64,000 nt of DNA, taken from the NCBI GenBank assembly GCA_003987775.1, contig RXJD01000021.1:124001-188000 (forward strand), written 5' to 3'. Source of the stretch: Mycobacterium sp. Lineage in GTDB: Bacteria; Actinomycetota; Actinomycetes; Mycobacteriales; Mycobacteriaceae. Made by a program: the position numbers and the translations under genes. Positions 35,706 to 47,288 of the stretch are shown here, piece by piece. The notes below the pieces were generated by a model, which saw nothing but the letters and a program-made list of their open reading frames with translations, did no database searches and had not been told where the DNA came from. Within the stretch, counting starts at the first letter, position 1, and each line of letters starts with the position of its first letter.

Positions 35706-36847
35706 GACACTGAGCCTGTCCTGGCTGCCATGTTCGCCTCGACCACTCTCATCCATGCCTCGTACGGCTTGGTGGTGTCGAGCTCGAATTCGAAGCGGTC
35801 CACCATGTCTGGTTGCACATCGGCGGCGTCCACATAGAACTGCTGGTACCAGCGACGAAGCTGATATACCGGCCCGTCCTCCTCGACCAACAGCGGGTTG
35901 TCGATGCGCGCCTTGCTGCGCCAGATCGCGACATCCTGCTCGAAACCCATCTTGACGAAGTCACCCAGTGCGATCGCCGTCTGCATGGCGAGGTCGTCCG
36001 GCAGCGCTTCTGACTTCTTGACGATGATCCCGTACTGCAGCACGAAGGAATGCTCGTCGATCGGATAGTGGCAATTGATCAGGATCGTGTGGTGGTCAGC
36101 CTGCTCGTAGTGATAAGTCAGATCGTCGATCATGAAGGACGGGCCCCAGTAGGACGCCACCGACGTGGTGCCCAGCATGCGCTCGCCTTCGGTACCACCA
36201 AGGTCGGGCCGCCCCGCGCTGTTCATGTACTGCGTCGCCACATGCCCTTCGAAGATGTTCTTGAAGTGCGTGGGCAGCGAGCCGTGAATGTAGAAGAAAT
36301 GCGCCATGTCGACGACGTTGTCGATGATCTCGCGGCAGTTGGTATTGACCACCGTGGTGTACCAGTGCCAATCGGTCCACTCGTCGCTGGTCGCCCCTTC
36401 GATGCGCGGAATCGTCACTTCCAGTGGCGGCGGCTTGTGCTCAGGATCGTTCCACACGAACAACATGCCGTCCTGCTCCAGCGTCGTCCAGGTTGCCGTG
36501 CGGGCGAGCCGCGGCGTCCGCTTGGCGTAGGGGACTTGCTTACAGCGCCCGTCGCCGCCCCAGCGCCAGTCGTGGAACGGGCACGCGATCTCGTTGCCCT
36601 TGACCTGGCCTTGTGAGAGGTCACCACCCATGTGGCGGCAGTAGCTGTCCAGCACGTTGATCTTTCCGTCGCCACTGCGGAAGACCACCAGCTTCTGACC
36701 GAAAGCGTTGACCTGGTGCGGGTTACCGTCACCGAAATCCCGGATCAAGCCCAGACAATGCCATCCGCGGGCGAACCGCGTCGGTGCTGCCTGCGCTTCA
36801 ATGAGCCGAACCGCGTCGGCGTCGGACTGCAGCGTCATACCAGCCAT
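35702..36847 (-). CDS. kshA: Rieske oxygenase, 3-ketosteroid 9-alpha-hydroxylase oxygenase component (KshA-like)
   Basis: 381-aa terminal oxygenase. The Rieske [2Fe-2S] site is C70-x-H72 and C89-x2-H92 (in YCRHMGGDLS and CPFHDW). The mononuclear iron site follows in NVVDMAHFFYIH with His183 and His188, with Asp180 bridging. Length and motifs match mycobacterial KshA (about 386 aa), which opens ring B with KstD. The ATG lies 93 bp from a divergent KstD gene, a typical pairing. No KshB reductase is in the window; the ferredoxin at 3.3 kb is a possible but distant partner. It is probably a paralogue with its own substrate range. Confidence 0.9.
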   Translation of the reverse strand: MAGMTLQSDADAVRLIEAQAAPTRFARGWHCLGLIRDFGDGNPHQVNAFGQKLVVFRSGDGKINVLDSYCRHMGGDLSQGQVKGNEIACPFHDWRWGGDGRCKQVPYAKRTPRLARTATWTTLEQDGMLFVWNDPEHKPPPLEVTIPRIEGATSDEWTDWHWYTTVVNTNCREIIDNVVDMAHFFYIHGSLPTHFKNIFEGHVATQYMNSAGRPDLGGTEGERMLGTTSVASYWGPSFMIDDLTYHYEQADHHTILINCHYPIDEHSFVLQYGIIVKKSEALPDDLAMQTAIALGDFVKMGFEQDVAIWRSKARIDNPLLVEEDGPVYQLRRWYQQFYVDAADVQPDMVDRFEFELDTTKPYEAWMRVVEANMAARTGSVS

Positions 36848-36940
36848 TGAACGCCTTGTGACCGGCTGGGTGTCCTCGACGTTCCACTCATCAGGATGGC
36901 TGTTGATGGTTGGCGTCGCTCGCGCTTACCGTTCCGGATT

Positions 36941-38635
36941 GTGACGCCGCACAGCATGACGATTCCGTCCGGGCTTCCCGTCGCCGACACCCGCGTCGAC
37001 CTGTTGGTGGTCGGCTCGGGCACGGGAATGGCCGCCGCCCTGGCCGCCCACGAACGCGGGCTCTCGGTCCTCATTGTGGAGAAGTCGTCGTACGTCGGAG
37101 GTTCGACCGCCCGGTCCGGCGGCGCCCTGTGGCTGCCTGCGGGTCCGGTGCTGGCAGAGGCCGGCGCCAACGACACCGCCGAGCGCGCCGCCACCTACTT
37201 GGACGCTCTGGTCGCCGGCTCGGCGCCCCGGCTGCGTTCGGCCGAGTTTCTGACGAATCTGTCGGCAACGGTGGACATGCTGCGTCGTAACACACCGCTG
37301 AAGTTGTTCTGGGCCAAGGACTACTCGGACTACCACCCGGAGAAGCCGGGCGGCAGCGCGGCGGGCCGCACCTGCGAGTGCCGACCGTTCAATACCGCGA
37401 TTCTGGGCGAGCACCGATCGCGCCTGCGACCGGGGGTGCTGGAAGCCGGCGTCGCCATTCCAACTACGGGTGCGGACTATCGCTGGATGAATCTGGTGGC
37501 GCGGGTGCCGCGCAAGGGCGTTCCGACTATCGCCAAGCGAGTGTTGCAAGGCTTCGGAGGCATGCTGGTCGGACGGCGCTACGCCGCCGGCGGCCAAGGC
37601 CTGACCGCGGGTCTGTTCGCCGGTGTGTTGCGCGCCGGGATTCCGGTGTGGACCGACACCACCCTGCTGCGGCTCACCGGCAAAGACCGCGTGGACGGTG
37701 CGGTGGTGAATCACGGCGGCCGTGAGGTGACGATCACCACCCGCCGCGGAGTGATCCTGGCAACGGGTGGCTTCGACCACAGCATGGAAATGCGGTGGAA
37801 ATACCAGTCTGAATCACTCGGCTCCAACCTCAGTTTGGGTGCGGACACCAATACCGGTGACGGAATCCGCGTCGCTCAGGAACGCGGTGCCGATATCGGT
37901 CTGATGGACCAGGCGTGGTGGTTTCCCGCGGTGGCCCCGCTGCCCGGCAAGGCACCGGCTGTCATGCTGGCCGAACGCTCACTGCCCGGTTGCCTGATCG
38001 TCGACCAGCACGGCCGCCGATTCGCCAACGAGTCGGCGGATTACATGTCGTTCGGCCAGCGCGTCCTGGAACTCGAGCGCACGGGCAACCCGGTGGAGTC
38101 AATGTGGATCGTTTTCGACCAGCAATACCGGAACAGTTATGTCTTTGCCGCCGAACTGTTTCCGCGGATGAAGGTGCCACAGTCCTGGTACGACGCGGGG
38201 ATCGCGGTGCGGGCGGACAGCCTGGCCGACCTGGCCACCCAGATGGGCGTTCCTACATCGGAATTCACCGACACGATGACCCGGTTCAACCGCAATGCCT
38301 CCGCCGGTGAGGATCCCGAGTTCGGCCGCGGGCGCAGCGCCTACGACCGGTACTACGGCGATCCGACAATCGCCCCGAACCCGAACCTGCGCCCGTTGGT
38401 CGACGGCCCCTACTACGCCGTCAAGATGGTGCTCAGCGACCTCGGCACCTGCGGTGGGCTCAAAGCCGACGAGCGGGCACGGGTGTTGCGCGAGGACGGT
38501 AGCGCCATCGAAGGGTTGTACGCCATCGGCAATACCGCGGCCAATGCTTTCGGCACGACTTATCCTGGCGCCGGCGCCACGATCGCACAGGGGCTGGTGT
38601 ACGGCTACATCGCCGCCAAGGACGCGGCGCGCTGA
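36941..38635 (+). CDS. kstD: 3-ketosteroid delta-1-dehydrogenase
   Basis: Flavoprotein of about 564 aa that removes C1/C2 hydrogens of 3-ketosteroids. It shows the FAD motif GSGTGMAAALAAHERG (about 22-37) with E45-type acidic end, the SYVGGSTARSGGALW block, and the KstD-specific MVLSDLGTCGGLK and NTAANAFGTTYPGAGAT regions near the C-terminus. Classical KstD is about 560 aa. The GTG at 36941 and the ATG at 36956 are both possible starts. It is divergent from kshA with about 93 bp between them, consistent with shared control. Confidence 0.9.
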   Translation: MTPHSMTIPSGLPVADTRVDLLVVGSGTGMAAALAAHERGLSVLIVEKSSYVGGSTARSGGALWLPAGPVLAEAGANDTAERAATYLDALVAGSAPRLRSAEFLTNLSATVDMLRRNTPLKLFWAKDYSDYHPEKPGGSAAGRTCECRPFNTAILGEHRSRLRPGVLEAGVAIPTTGADYRWMNLVARVPRKGVPTIAKRVLQGFGGMLVGRRYAAGGQGLTAGLFAGVLRAGIPVWTDTTLLRLTGKDRVDGAVVNHGGREVTITTRRGVILATGGFDHSMEMRWKYQSESLGSNLSLGADTNTGDGIRVAQERGADIGLMDQAWWFPAVAPLPGKAPAVMLAERSLPGCLIVDQHGRRFANESADYMSFGQRVLELERTGNPVESMWIVFDQQYRNSYVFAAELFPRMKVPQSWYDAGIAVRADSLADLATQMGVPTSEFTDTMTRFNRNASAGEDPEFGRGRSAYDRYYGDPTIAPNPNLRPLVDGPYYAVKMVLSDLGTCGGLKADERARVLREDGSAIEGLYAIGNTAANAFGTTYPGAGATIAQGLVYGYIAAKDAAR

Positions 38636-38669
38636 CTTAGTTCCCTTGGCCGCGGCCCGCCGGCACGAG

Positions 38670-39347
38670 CTATTCGCCGGCTCGCTTGGCCTCGACCTGG
38701 CGTTCGATCTCGCGCCAGTAACCGGGTGTCGGGCGTGGCTGGGCGAGACTGCCTTTGGCGGCCTTGCCGATGATGGCGTCGGCCTCGTCGATGTCTTTCA
38801 TCAGCTCGAGCGCGAATTCCCGTTCCGCGGCGTAATACTTCGCCGCCCAGCGCAGCGCGATCACCGAATACGCCCAGGCCGGTTCGGCCTCGGCGCCCTC
38901 GGCGTCCTCGACGGCCTTGCGATAACGGGCTTCGGCATAGGCCACGTGTTCCTGTAGCAACTCCTTGAGTCGGGTCGGGTTGCTCAAATGGCCGAACGTC
39001 ACCCGTAACAGCACGCTGTGTTTGAGCACCGGGGGATCGACAGGCGCGTTGTTGGTCCAGTCCGTCACCGCGGCCATGCCCGCCGGCGTGATCTTGTAGA
39101 GCCGACGGCTGCGCGTGCCCTCGTCGCGCTCGACGCGAGACGTCACCAGGCCCAATCCCTCGAGCTTCTTCAGCTCGGTGTAAATCTGACTGTAGGACGG
39201 GCTCCAGTAGTACAAATCGACGCTCCAGTCGATCCACTTCTTCAAGTCGTAGCCGGAGACTTCCTCTTCATAGGACATCATGCCCAGCAGCGCCCAACTG
39301 GTGGCGGCTAACGCCGACTTCACCGACTTTTCGCTGGTTCCGTCCAT
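38670..39347 (-). CDS. PadR-family transcriptional regulator
   Basis: 225-aa regulator. The N-terminal winged helix (about 10-95) has GYDLKKWID, then SYSQIYTELKKLEGLGLV (recognition helix) and a wing ending in RLYKITPAG. The C-terminal part (about 115-225) is a helical dimerisation domain (VirulAct type). It is convergent with kstD and close to its stop (34 bp), and it could sense a steroid or phenolic ligand. Confidence 0.9.
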   Translation of the reverse strand: MDGTSEKSVKSALAATSWALLGMMSYEEEVSGYDLKKWIDWSVDLYYWSPSYSQIYTELKKLEGLGLVTSRVERDEGTRSRRLYKITPAGMAAVTDWTNNAPVDPPVLKHSVLLRVTFGHLSNPTRLKELLQEHVAYAEARYRKAVEDAEGAEAEPAWAYSVIALRWAAKYYAAEREFALELMKDIDEADAIIGKAAKGSLAQPRPTPGYWREIERQVEAKRAGE

Positions 39348-39529
39348 TTCGTCAGATTAACAACATAGGTCACCGCATCGCTCGAAGACTGACCGCTGGC
39401 CGGGAATCTGCACGCACACCGGCAGGTCCATGCCGACTCCGACCGACGACGCCCGCGATCACCTCGTCGTGGAGGCGCGCGTCACCACGTTGCGAACCCG
39501 TCGGGGTCGATCGTTACTGCTGTTCTAGG

Positions 39530-40147
39530 GTGACGGACATGGTGGATTCCTTTGAGTCGATGACTGATTCGTTGCCGGTATACGAGTCGCTGGCCGCATC
39601 GGTCCGGCGGTTGATCGACGCGACGATCCGCACCGAGGTAGACCACGAGGTCATCGCGGCCGCGGCGGCCAAGATTGACAGCGTCACAGCCGAACTCAGC
39701 GCCGAACTGATGCCCGGAACGTTCGGCCAACGCGCAATCGACGACGGCCAGGGCATTGCGTCGGGCAATGTCGTTGTCGGCGTTCGCAATCCGTCGGCTC
39801 CCCCGCTGGTGGTCCACCATGAGGACGATGGATCGGTGTGGACGGAATTCACTCTCGGCGCCGCGTTCGAGGGTCCCATGGGGCACGTGCACGGCGGTGT
39901 CTCGGCGATGATCCTCGACCACATACTCGGGGCCACCGCGCACCGACCCGGCCGGCCGGCCTACACCGGAACGTTGACGTTGCGCTATCACCAGCGGACC
40001 CCGCTGCTGCAGCCGTTACGGGCGGACGCGTGGGTGGACCGGGTGGAGGGCGTCAAGACCTTCGCCGTCGGTCAGATCAGCGGCGCCGACGGCGTCCTGG
40101 TATCGGCGGAGGGCATCTTCATTCACCCGCGGAATCTGAGCAGCTAG
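39530..40147 (+). CDS. PaaI-type hotdog thioesterase
   Basis: 205-aa protein with a C-terminal hotdog domain (about 85-200). The signature EGPMGHVHGGVSAMILDHILG contains the HGG of PaaI thioesterases, with Asp as the likely base. The N-terminal 70 residues are helical and not part of the catalytic fold. A GTG at 39530 or ATG at 39539 could start it. It would release acyl or aryl-CoA intermediates that stall in beta-oxidation. Confidence 0.86.
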   Translation: MTDMVDSFESMTDSLPVYESLAASVRRLIDATIRTEVDHEVIAAAAAKIDSVTAELSAELMPGTFGQRAIDDGQGIASGNVVVGVRNPSAPPLVVHHEDDGSVWTEFTLGAAFEGPMGHVHGGVSAMILDHILGATAHRPGRPAYTGTLTLRYHQRTPLLQPLRADAWVDRVEGVKTFAVGQISGADGVLVSAEGIFIHPRNLSS

Positions 40148-40240
40148 TAACCGGTGGCAGCCGCTGGAATATCCGGCTGGCTCCGCGCCCAGCTTAGAGC
40201 GACAACCCGCGCCGTTTCCGGGACAGATCCGGTGAGCCTT

Positions 40241-40258
40241 CCCTAGGCTGCCCTAGGG
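40241..40258. promoter_or_regulatory. short inverted repeat upstream of the lipoprotein gene
   Basis: CCCTAGG and CCTAGGG flank CTGC at 40241-40258, 30 bp before the lipoprotein start. It could be a regulatory site or the stem of a leader hairpin. There is no other support. Confidence 0.35.
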
Positions 40259-40287
40259 TTCCGGGCACCCGTGGCGAAAGGACATCG

Positions 40288-40803
40288 ATGTCGAAGGCAA
40301 GGCGGTTCATGACCCCGCTGGCGGCGGGATTGATCACGTTGGCGGCGTGCGGATCACCGCATGCCTCACCGCCGGCCTCGTCCAGCACCCCGGCAAAACC
40401 GGCCACGCCGGCAGCCTCCGCGGCCCCCGTGACCAAGCCATCCACGACGACCACCTCCACGACTGGTGCGCCGGACTGCGTCGGGCTTTCGATCTGCACA
40501 CCCCCGCCGCCTGACGCCGACGGCAACCCGGCGTGCTTCTACTCCGACGGCTGGCAGGCCAGCTCGACCGGCGCCGGCATCGAGGTCTGGTATTTCCAGG
40601 AGCCGCAGAACATGTCGACGCCCGACAAGGTCACCGCGGTGGTCCGCAAAAAGGACGGCAGCACCGAATCTCAAGACGCCGCAATAGAAGCCGGCCAGCA
40701 GGTGCACCGGTTCGAGTTCCCGGCAATCGACAAATCCGCCGTCGCCGAAGTGTTGTTCGACACCAGCAGAGGCCGCTGCTTCGTGACCGGTCCTGGGAGT
40801 TAG
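40288..40803 (+). CDS. secreted lipoprotein, unknown function
   Basis: 171-aa protein with a signal peptide (about 1-20) ending in the lipobox LAAC, so Cys21 is the likely lipidated residue. A Pro/Ser/Thr/Ala-rich linker follows to about residue 60, then a C-terminal domain of about 110 residues with three further cysteines. The domain pattern recalls small mycobacterial surface lipoproteins, and no enzyme motif is visible. Its stop overlaps by 4 bp the stop of a convergent SDR. Confidence 0.85.
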   Translation: MSKARRFMTPLAAGLITLAACGSPHASPPASSSTPAKPATPAASAAPVTKPSTTTTSTTGAPDCVGLSICTPPPPDADGNPACFYSDGWQASSTGAGIEVWYFQEPQNMSTPDKVTAVVRKKDGSTESQDAAIEAGQQVHRFEFPAIDKSAVAEVLFDTSRGRCFVTGPGS

Positions 40804-41582
40804 GGCCGCTGCCCGTATTCGAGCACCGCTCCCCCGGCAGCGGGAGCGCCTCTGGCGACCACGACCGGCATCGACGTCGATGCGTTGGTGCGCAGGATGG
40901 TGTGGACCACCTCGACAAGGTCCTCGACGGGCATCAGCCTGCCCGGCATGCAGCCCCGCGCCACCCACAGCGGGTAAGCCTGCATCGCCAAATCGCGGTC
41001 CCACCCGGCATTCATGCCGGTCTGCGCATCACCCTCCCCGCCCGCGCACTCGCCGACGATGAGATTGGTGAAACCGATGTTCGGGTGCTCGGCCCGCCAC
41101 GCCTCGACCAGCCGTTCCAGCGCCGCCTTACTGACGCCGTAGGCTCCCAGGCCCGGCCAGGGCGGCCCGAACGTACCGGCGTCGGACGATAGGTAGATCA
41201 CCTTGCCCGCGGACCTCGTCAAGTGCGGAACGGCCGCCGCAGTCGTCAGCGACGCCCCGATCACATTGGTGTCGAAGACGCGCCGCCAGGTTTGGGCATC
41301 GGTCTCGGCCAGCGGTACCAGCGGGCTGATCGCGGGCGAGTACACAAGGTTGTCGATGCCCCCGAGCGCTTCGGCGGCGGCATCGATGGCGGAGCGGGCC
41401 GATTCCTGATCGGTGACGTCGCACTCGACGGCGAACGCGTCCGGTCCTGCGTCCTGGGCGGCCGCGTCAATGCGCTCGCGGCGCCGCGCGAGCAGCGCAA
41501 CCCGGTCACCGCGCTGCGCCAGGCCGATGCCGATGCAGCGCCCCAGCCCGCTCGAAGCTCCAACTACCACTGTTCTTGCCAT
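40800..41582 (-). CDS. SDR family oxidoreductase
   Basis: 260-aa SDR with GASSGLGRCIG (8-18), an Arg-rich RRRERID end to beta-2 (NADP preference), Ser in YLSSDAG and a Tyr-x3-Lys in YGVSKAALERLVEAW. The usual NAG is replaced by SPAI at the end of beta-4. A longer C-terminal region after the catalytic helix makes a larger substrate pocket. ATG at 41582; it is convergent with the lipoprotein gene. Confidence 0.85.
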   Translation of the reverse strand: MARTVVVGASSGLGRCIGIGLAQRGDRVALLARRRERIDAAAQDAGPDAFAVECDVTDQESARSAIDAAAEALGGIDNLVYSPAISPLVPLAETDAQTWRRVFDTNVIGASLTTAAAVPHLTRSAGKVIYLSSDAGTFGPPWPGLGAYGVSKAALERLVEAWRAEHPNIGFTNLIVGECAGGEGDAQTGMNAGWDRDLAMQAYPLWVARGCMPGRLMPVEDLVEVVHTILRTNASTSMPVVVARGAPAAGGAVLEYGQRP

Positions 41583-41696
41583 AGCGACCTCCGCCGCCGA
41601 GCATGATACACCCCCACCCTCCGACGAGAACGGGGTTATCGTTTTAGGAGCATGGCGTTGCCGCCATGGCCCCACGGGCCCCGCCGACCAGCTGAA

Positions 41697-42482
41697 TCAA
41701 CCGCGGGCTTGCTCGAACAGGCCCCGGTCGTGTGCGCACACGATCTCCAGATCGCGTTCGCCGCGCTCGTACAGTTCCGCGAGCCGCGCCTGGTTCTCCC
41801 GCAGTTGCCCGCGGTTGAAGGCGGAGGCGCCTTCGTATGTGCGCAGCATCAACGGCACACCGGACCGGTCCAGCGCTCCGTGATGGTAGAACGCGTCCCC
41901 GCAATGCAGCACCCATCTATCCCCGGCTCCCTCGCCGGCGCGGACGGCCACCGCCGCGTGGCCCCGGGTATGACCCGGCATCGGCACCAGGACGACGCCG
42001 TCGCTGATTTCGGAAAGCGCTTTGGCACGGGCGAATCCGCGCCAGGACTCGCCATCGGGATCATGCTCGACCAGGTTGGGCCCGTGTGCCCACTGCACGC
42101 TTCGGTACCGCAGGCGTTCGCGCAGCGATGGAGCGTGGACGGCGCCGCGGGCCTCGGCCGTGGTCACGTGAACGTGCGCGTCGGGAAAGTCGGCAAGCCC
42201 GCCGATGTGGTCAAAGTCGAAGTGGGTTAACACGATATGCCGCACATCGGACTGTTGGAACCCGAGTTGTGCGATCTGGTGCAGTGCCGTTTCGCTCTCC
42301 TGTAACACCGGTCTGATGACATGGCGCAGTGGCCCGACGCGGCCGGGATCCCGGCAGTCGTGCGAGCCGAAGCCGGTGTCCACCAGCACCAGCGCATTGC
42401 CGGCTTCGATCAGCAGGACGTGGCACACCATGGGCGCACCGGGCGTTTTCATGGTTCCGCAGTTGAGATGGTGAACTTTCAT
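41697..42482 (-). CDS. metallo-beta-lactamase-fold hydrolase (lactonase-like)
   Basis: 261-aa enzyme with the metal site HFDFDH (87-92). The usual HxHxDH second His is Asp here (H-x-D-x-D-H), a deviation found in some lactonases. Downstream ligands are His in PGHTRGH and an Asp in [10 protein letters not shown], then a late HD. Overall it resembles quorum-quenching/N-acyl-homoserine lactonases. A lactone product of Baeyer-Villiger chemistry is a plausible substrate. It lies 28 bp downstream of the VOC gene on the same strand. Confidence 0.82.
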   Translation of the reverse strand: MKVHHLNCGTMKTPGAPMVCHVLLIEAGNALVLVDTGFGSHDCRDPGRVGPLRHVIRPVLQESETALHQIAQLGFQQSDVRHIVLTHFDFDHIGGLADFPDAHVHVTTAEARGAVHAPSLRERLRYRSVQWAHGPNLVEHDPDGESWRGFARAKALSEISDGVVLVPMPGHTRGHAAVAVRAGEGAGDRWVLHCGDAFYHHGALDRSGVPLMLRTYEGASAFNRGQLRENQARLAELYERGERDLEIVCAHDRGLFEQARG

Positions 42483-42510
42483 TGCGTCCTTCCCATCGCG
42501 CCGGCCGGAC

Positions 42511-43026
42511 TCATCCGAGCACCCGGATCGGCTCTGCGCCATCCCATTCGGCGGCGACCTCGCGGATGTAGGCGAACAGGTGCCCTTTGGGCCCACTGAT
42601 GTCACTGATCTCGATGACCGTGCCCTGCTCGCGCTCGGTGTCCAGGTAGGCGAAACGCCCGCCGATGTCGCCCTCCTGGCCCACCGTGTAACCGGCCGTC
42701 AGAACCCGGTCGTAGAGGGCCTGATAATCGGTCGTCCAGTACGCGACGTGTTGGGCTCCCTCCCGGCCGGAGTCGAGGAAGTCTTTGTACATCGACGGCG
42801 CGTCGTTCCGTTGCTGGATCAGTTCCAGCTGCATATCGCCTGAGTTGGCCAGGGCCACACTCATTCTCAGGTCGGAATCCGCCCCGCGGTAACGGAAGTA
42901 CTCCGGCATTACGGTTTCGATGTAGAACCACGGCCCGACACCGTGCCGAATCCACCGGTCCATGGCGGCCTGGATATCGCGCACCACATAACCAAGCTGG
43001 TTGATACTGCCGAATATTCGGCTCAC
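42511..43026 (-). CDS. VOC-family (glyoxalase/dioxygenase fold) protein
   Basis: 171-aa protein with one VOC module (about 8-155). It has [16 protein letters not shown] at the start and [20 protein letters not shown] and GGRFAYLDT later, with Glu in [10 protein letters not shown] as a possible metal ligand. It is too short to be an extradiol dioxygenase. It may be an epimerase, lyase or binding protein, and it is co-directional with the downstream hydrolase gene. Confidence 0.8.
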   Translation of the reverse strand: MSRIFGSINQLGYVVRDIQAAMDRWIRHGVGPWFYIETVMPEYFRYRGADSDLRMSVALANSGDMQLELIQQRNDAPSMYKDFLDSGREGAQHVAYWTTDYQALYDRVLTAGYTVGQEGDIGGRFAYLDTEREQGTVIEISDISGPKGHLFAYIREVAAEWDGAEPIRVLG

Positions 43027-43114
43027 AGCCGTTCCCCTTCGTCAGGCGGCCCCGCCCGAAGTTTTATCACGGCTGAGCGCCGGCCACCGCCGACCGCCGA
43101 TATACGGTGGGCTC

Positions 43115-44083
43115 ATGAAATACATTCAGGTCGAGGGAGTCGGCCAGGTCAGCCGGATCGGGCTCGGCACGTGGCAGTTCGGCTCGCGCGAGTGGGGATA
43201 CGGGGACACCTACGCCTCCGGTGGGGCACGCGACATCGTGCAACGCGCCCGCGCCCTCGGCGTCACCCTGTTCGACACCGCCGAGGTGTACGGCCTGGGC
43301 AAGAGCGAACGGATCCTGGGCGAGGCGCTGGGCGACGAACGCGCCGAGGTGGCCGTGGCCAGCAAGATCTTTCCGGTCGCGCCGTTCCCGGCAGTGATCA
43401 AGCAGCGCGAACGTGCCAGCGCGCGGCGACTGCAGCTGGACCGCATCCCGCTGTACCAGATCCATCAGCCCAATCCCGTCGTCCCGGACACGGTGATCAT
43501 GCCGGGCATGCGTGACCTGCTCGACGAGGGCAAGATCGGCGCGGCCGGTGTCTCGAACTATTCACTCGCCCGCTGGCAGCAGGCTGACGCGGCGCTGGGG
43601 CGCCCCGTGATCAGCAATCAGGTGCACTTCTCGCTGGCACACCCGCGCGCCCTCGACCACATGGTGCCCTTTGCTGAACGAGAGAACCGGATCGTCATCG
43701 CGTACAGCCCCCTGGCCCAGGGTCTGCTGGGAGGCAAGTACGGCGTCGACAACCGCCCCGGTGGCGTACGCGCGGTCAATCCCCTGTTCGGGACCGAAAA
43801 CCTGCGCCGCATCGAGCCACTGCTGCAGACGCTCCGCGATGTGGCGGCCGAGGTGGGCGCCAAGCCGGCGCAGGTAGCTCTGGCCTGGCTGATCAGTTTG
43901 CCGGGAGTGGTTGCCATACCGGGCGCGTCCAGTGTGGAGCAGTTGGAGTTCAATGTGGCGGCCGCCGAGGTCGAACTTCCCACCGAATCGCGCGACGCAC
44001 TCACCGAGGCGGCGCGTGCGTTCAAACCCGTGTCGGCGGGGCGCTTCCTCACCAACCTGGTGCGCGAGAAACTGCCGTTCTGA
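43115..44083 (+). CDS. aldo/keto reductase
   Basis: 322-aa TIM-barrel reductase with DTAEVYG (catalytic Asp and Tyr), ASKIF (Lys), and a YQIHQPNPV segment in the place of the usual His motif. The C-terminal AIPGASSVEQLEFN segment is the NADPH-phosphate region. It resembles the YghZ/MocA-like branch. The ATG follows the VOC gene divergently (89 bp), and nothing else shares its direction. Confidence 0.9.
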   Translation: MKYIQVEGVGQVSRIGLGTWQFGSREWGYGDTYASGGARDIVQRARALGVTLFDTAEVYGLGKSERILGEALGDERAEVAVASKIFPVAPFPAVIKQRERASARRLQLDRIPLYQIHQPNPVVPDTVIMPGMRDLLDEGKIGAAGVSNYSLARWQQADAALGRPVISNQVHFSLAHPRALDHMVPFAERENRIVIAYSPLAQGLLGGKYGVDNRPGGVRAVNPLFGTENLRRIEPLLQTLRDVAAEVGAKPAQVALAWLISLPGVVAIPGASSVEQLEFNVAAAEVELPTESRDALTEAARAFKPVSAGRFLTNLVREKLPF

Positions 44084-44084
44084 G

Positions 44085-44300
44085 TCAGCTGGTGACGCGC
44101 CGGCGGCTCAACGGAGCCGTGAAGCCGCCGGTGTCGTCGAAGCCAGCCCACTGACCGTCGTCGCACACCTCCATGCGCCAACCCAGTTGGTAGCGGCCGG
44201 CGATGGTGTCGGCAAACCACCGGTGCGCATCCTCCGCACTGTCGAAATCCCTGGTGGCGACGATCACGCCCTGCGGATCGATGGCCCGAAACACAGTCAT
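44085..44300 (-). CDS. small hypothetical protein
   Basis: 71-aa protein with a compact pattern (AIDPQGVIVATRDFDS, then a helix AEDAHRWFADT, then WRMEVCDDGQW). It is likely a single small alpha/beta domain. No family is recognised. It lies between the stop of the aldo/keto reductase and the 3' end of htpG, on the htpG strand, and could be the last gene of that transcript. Confidence 0.6.
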   Translation of the reverse strand: MTVFRAIDPQGVIVATRDFDSAEDAHRWFADTIAGRYQLGWRMEVCDDGQWAGFDDTGGFTAPLSRRRVTS

Positions 44301-44467
44301 GAAATGCGAATATCCGTTCCGGCCGGCTTTCAATCGCCGATCCTGGACCTGACCCGAACGGCGACACTGAACCTGCGCACTCGACACGCCGCGGCGGGTG
44401 TGCGTGGCTTCAGTTTCGCGGCGGTCGCGCCGGGCGGCTGGGCGAGCTGGGCGGTAGCGCCGGGGAC

Positions 44468-46402
<1,935 letters not shown>

Positions 46403-46537
46403 GAGATTCCTCCTGCGACGTACTGCGATCGATTTGCGTCCGAATGTAGCGAGATGCCATCGCCGCGTGGGCGGGGGGTGGTGGTGACATGGTCGTGGGT
46501 CGTCGACGGCCCGCGGAACCCCGGTTAGCCTGGCCCC

Positions 46538-46891
46538 ATGTCCCCCGGACTGTCCGACTCGACCTTCGTCCGCACGGTGAACGCGGTGGCCGTCAGGCTC
46601 ATCGACGCGCCCGTGGTGGGCGGCCTGGTCCGCCGTGGTCTGGTCGTGATCCGCTATGTCGGGCGCCGCTCCGGCAAGACCATCGAGCTTCCGGTGGGTT
46701 ACCGCCGCCGCGCCGACGGCACCGTGCTGATCGGAGTGGCCGGCCCCGACTCGAAATCCTGGTGGCGCAACTTTCTCGGCGACGGCGCGCCGCTCACCCT
46801 GCTCAACTTCGACGGCGCCAACCGCACGGGTCATGCGATCGCACACCGCGACGGCCGCGGTCGGGTGTCGGTCAAGGTCACTTTGGCCTGA
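46538..46891 (+). CDS. short deazaflavin-dependent reductase-like protein
   Basis: 117-aa protein with the split-barrel signature RYVGRRSGKTIELPVGYRR and VAGPDSKSWWRNFLGDGAP, as in Ddn/DUF385 proteins. It lacks the longer N-terminal part and the complete C-terminal strand of the 176-aa Ddn-like protein elsewhere in the window. It may bind F420 or be a non-catalytic relative. It is divergent from htpG. Confidence 0.75.
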   Translation: MSPGLSDSTFVRTVNAVAVRLIDAPVVGGLVRRGLVVIRYVGRRSGKTIELPVGYRRRADGTVLIGVAGPDSKSWWRNFLGDGAPLTLLNFDGANRTGHAIAHRDGRGRVSVKVTLA

Positions 46892-47288
46892 GCCCGATGC
46901 CCAGCCTGTAAATTGGGCGGCCCTTACTCGACCTTTCGCTGCAAACTTGCAGGCTCGACGGACTTACTTGATCGAGTGCTGACTTGCGAAGTCCGGGCGT
47001 GGTGCCGACGAACGCATCGACCACGTCAGCCAAGTAGGCATTTTCGGGCAGAACGGCTTGCGCTGATGCGCGACACGCGGCCGGTGACCGCACACCAGGG
47101 CGCTTCGACAGATCGGGGCTGAACTCCACCGGAAATGACTGCGCAGCAACATTTCTCGCGCCTTCTTACGAGTTGCTACTGCGTTGCGGGGAGGGATGGT
47201 AGGCAGCGTGTCAACTGCGCGGCCACGACTGACCAAGCAACAACCTCGCGGTCAGCTCGGCTGGCGGCTACTCCAGCCTCCCAGTTTG
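46892..47288. other. 397-bp stretch without a convincing gene
   Basis: The stretch has somewhat lower GC than its surroundings. A minus-strand frame (46878-47129, 83 codons) has no recognisable domain, no good ribosome site and no conserved pattern; it may be a relic. I see no clear terminator, repeat or RNA. Confidence 0.5.

Noticed and set aside
36848..36940. KstR operator between kshA and kstD
   Set aside because: No convincing palindrome of the KstR type was found by eye in the 93-bp divergent region.
46878..47129. 83-codon minus-strand frame in the 397-bp gap
   Set aside because: No domain, no convincing start site; overlaps the end of the short Ddn-like gene.
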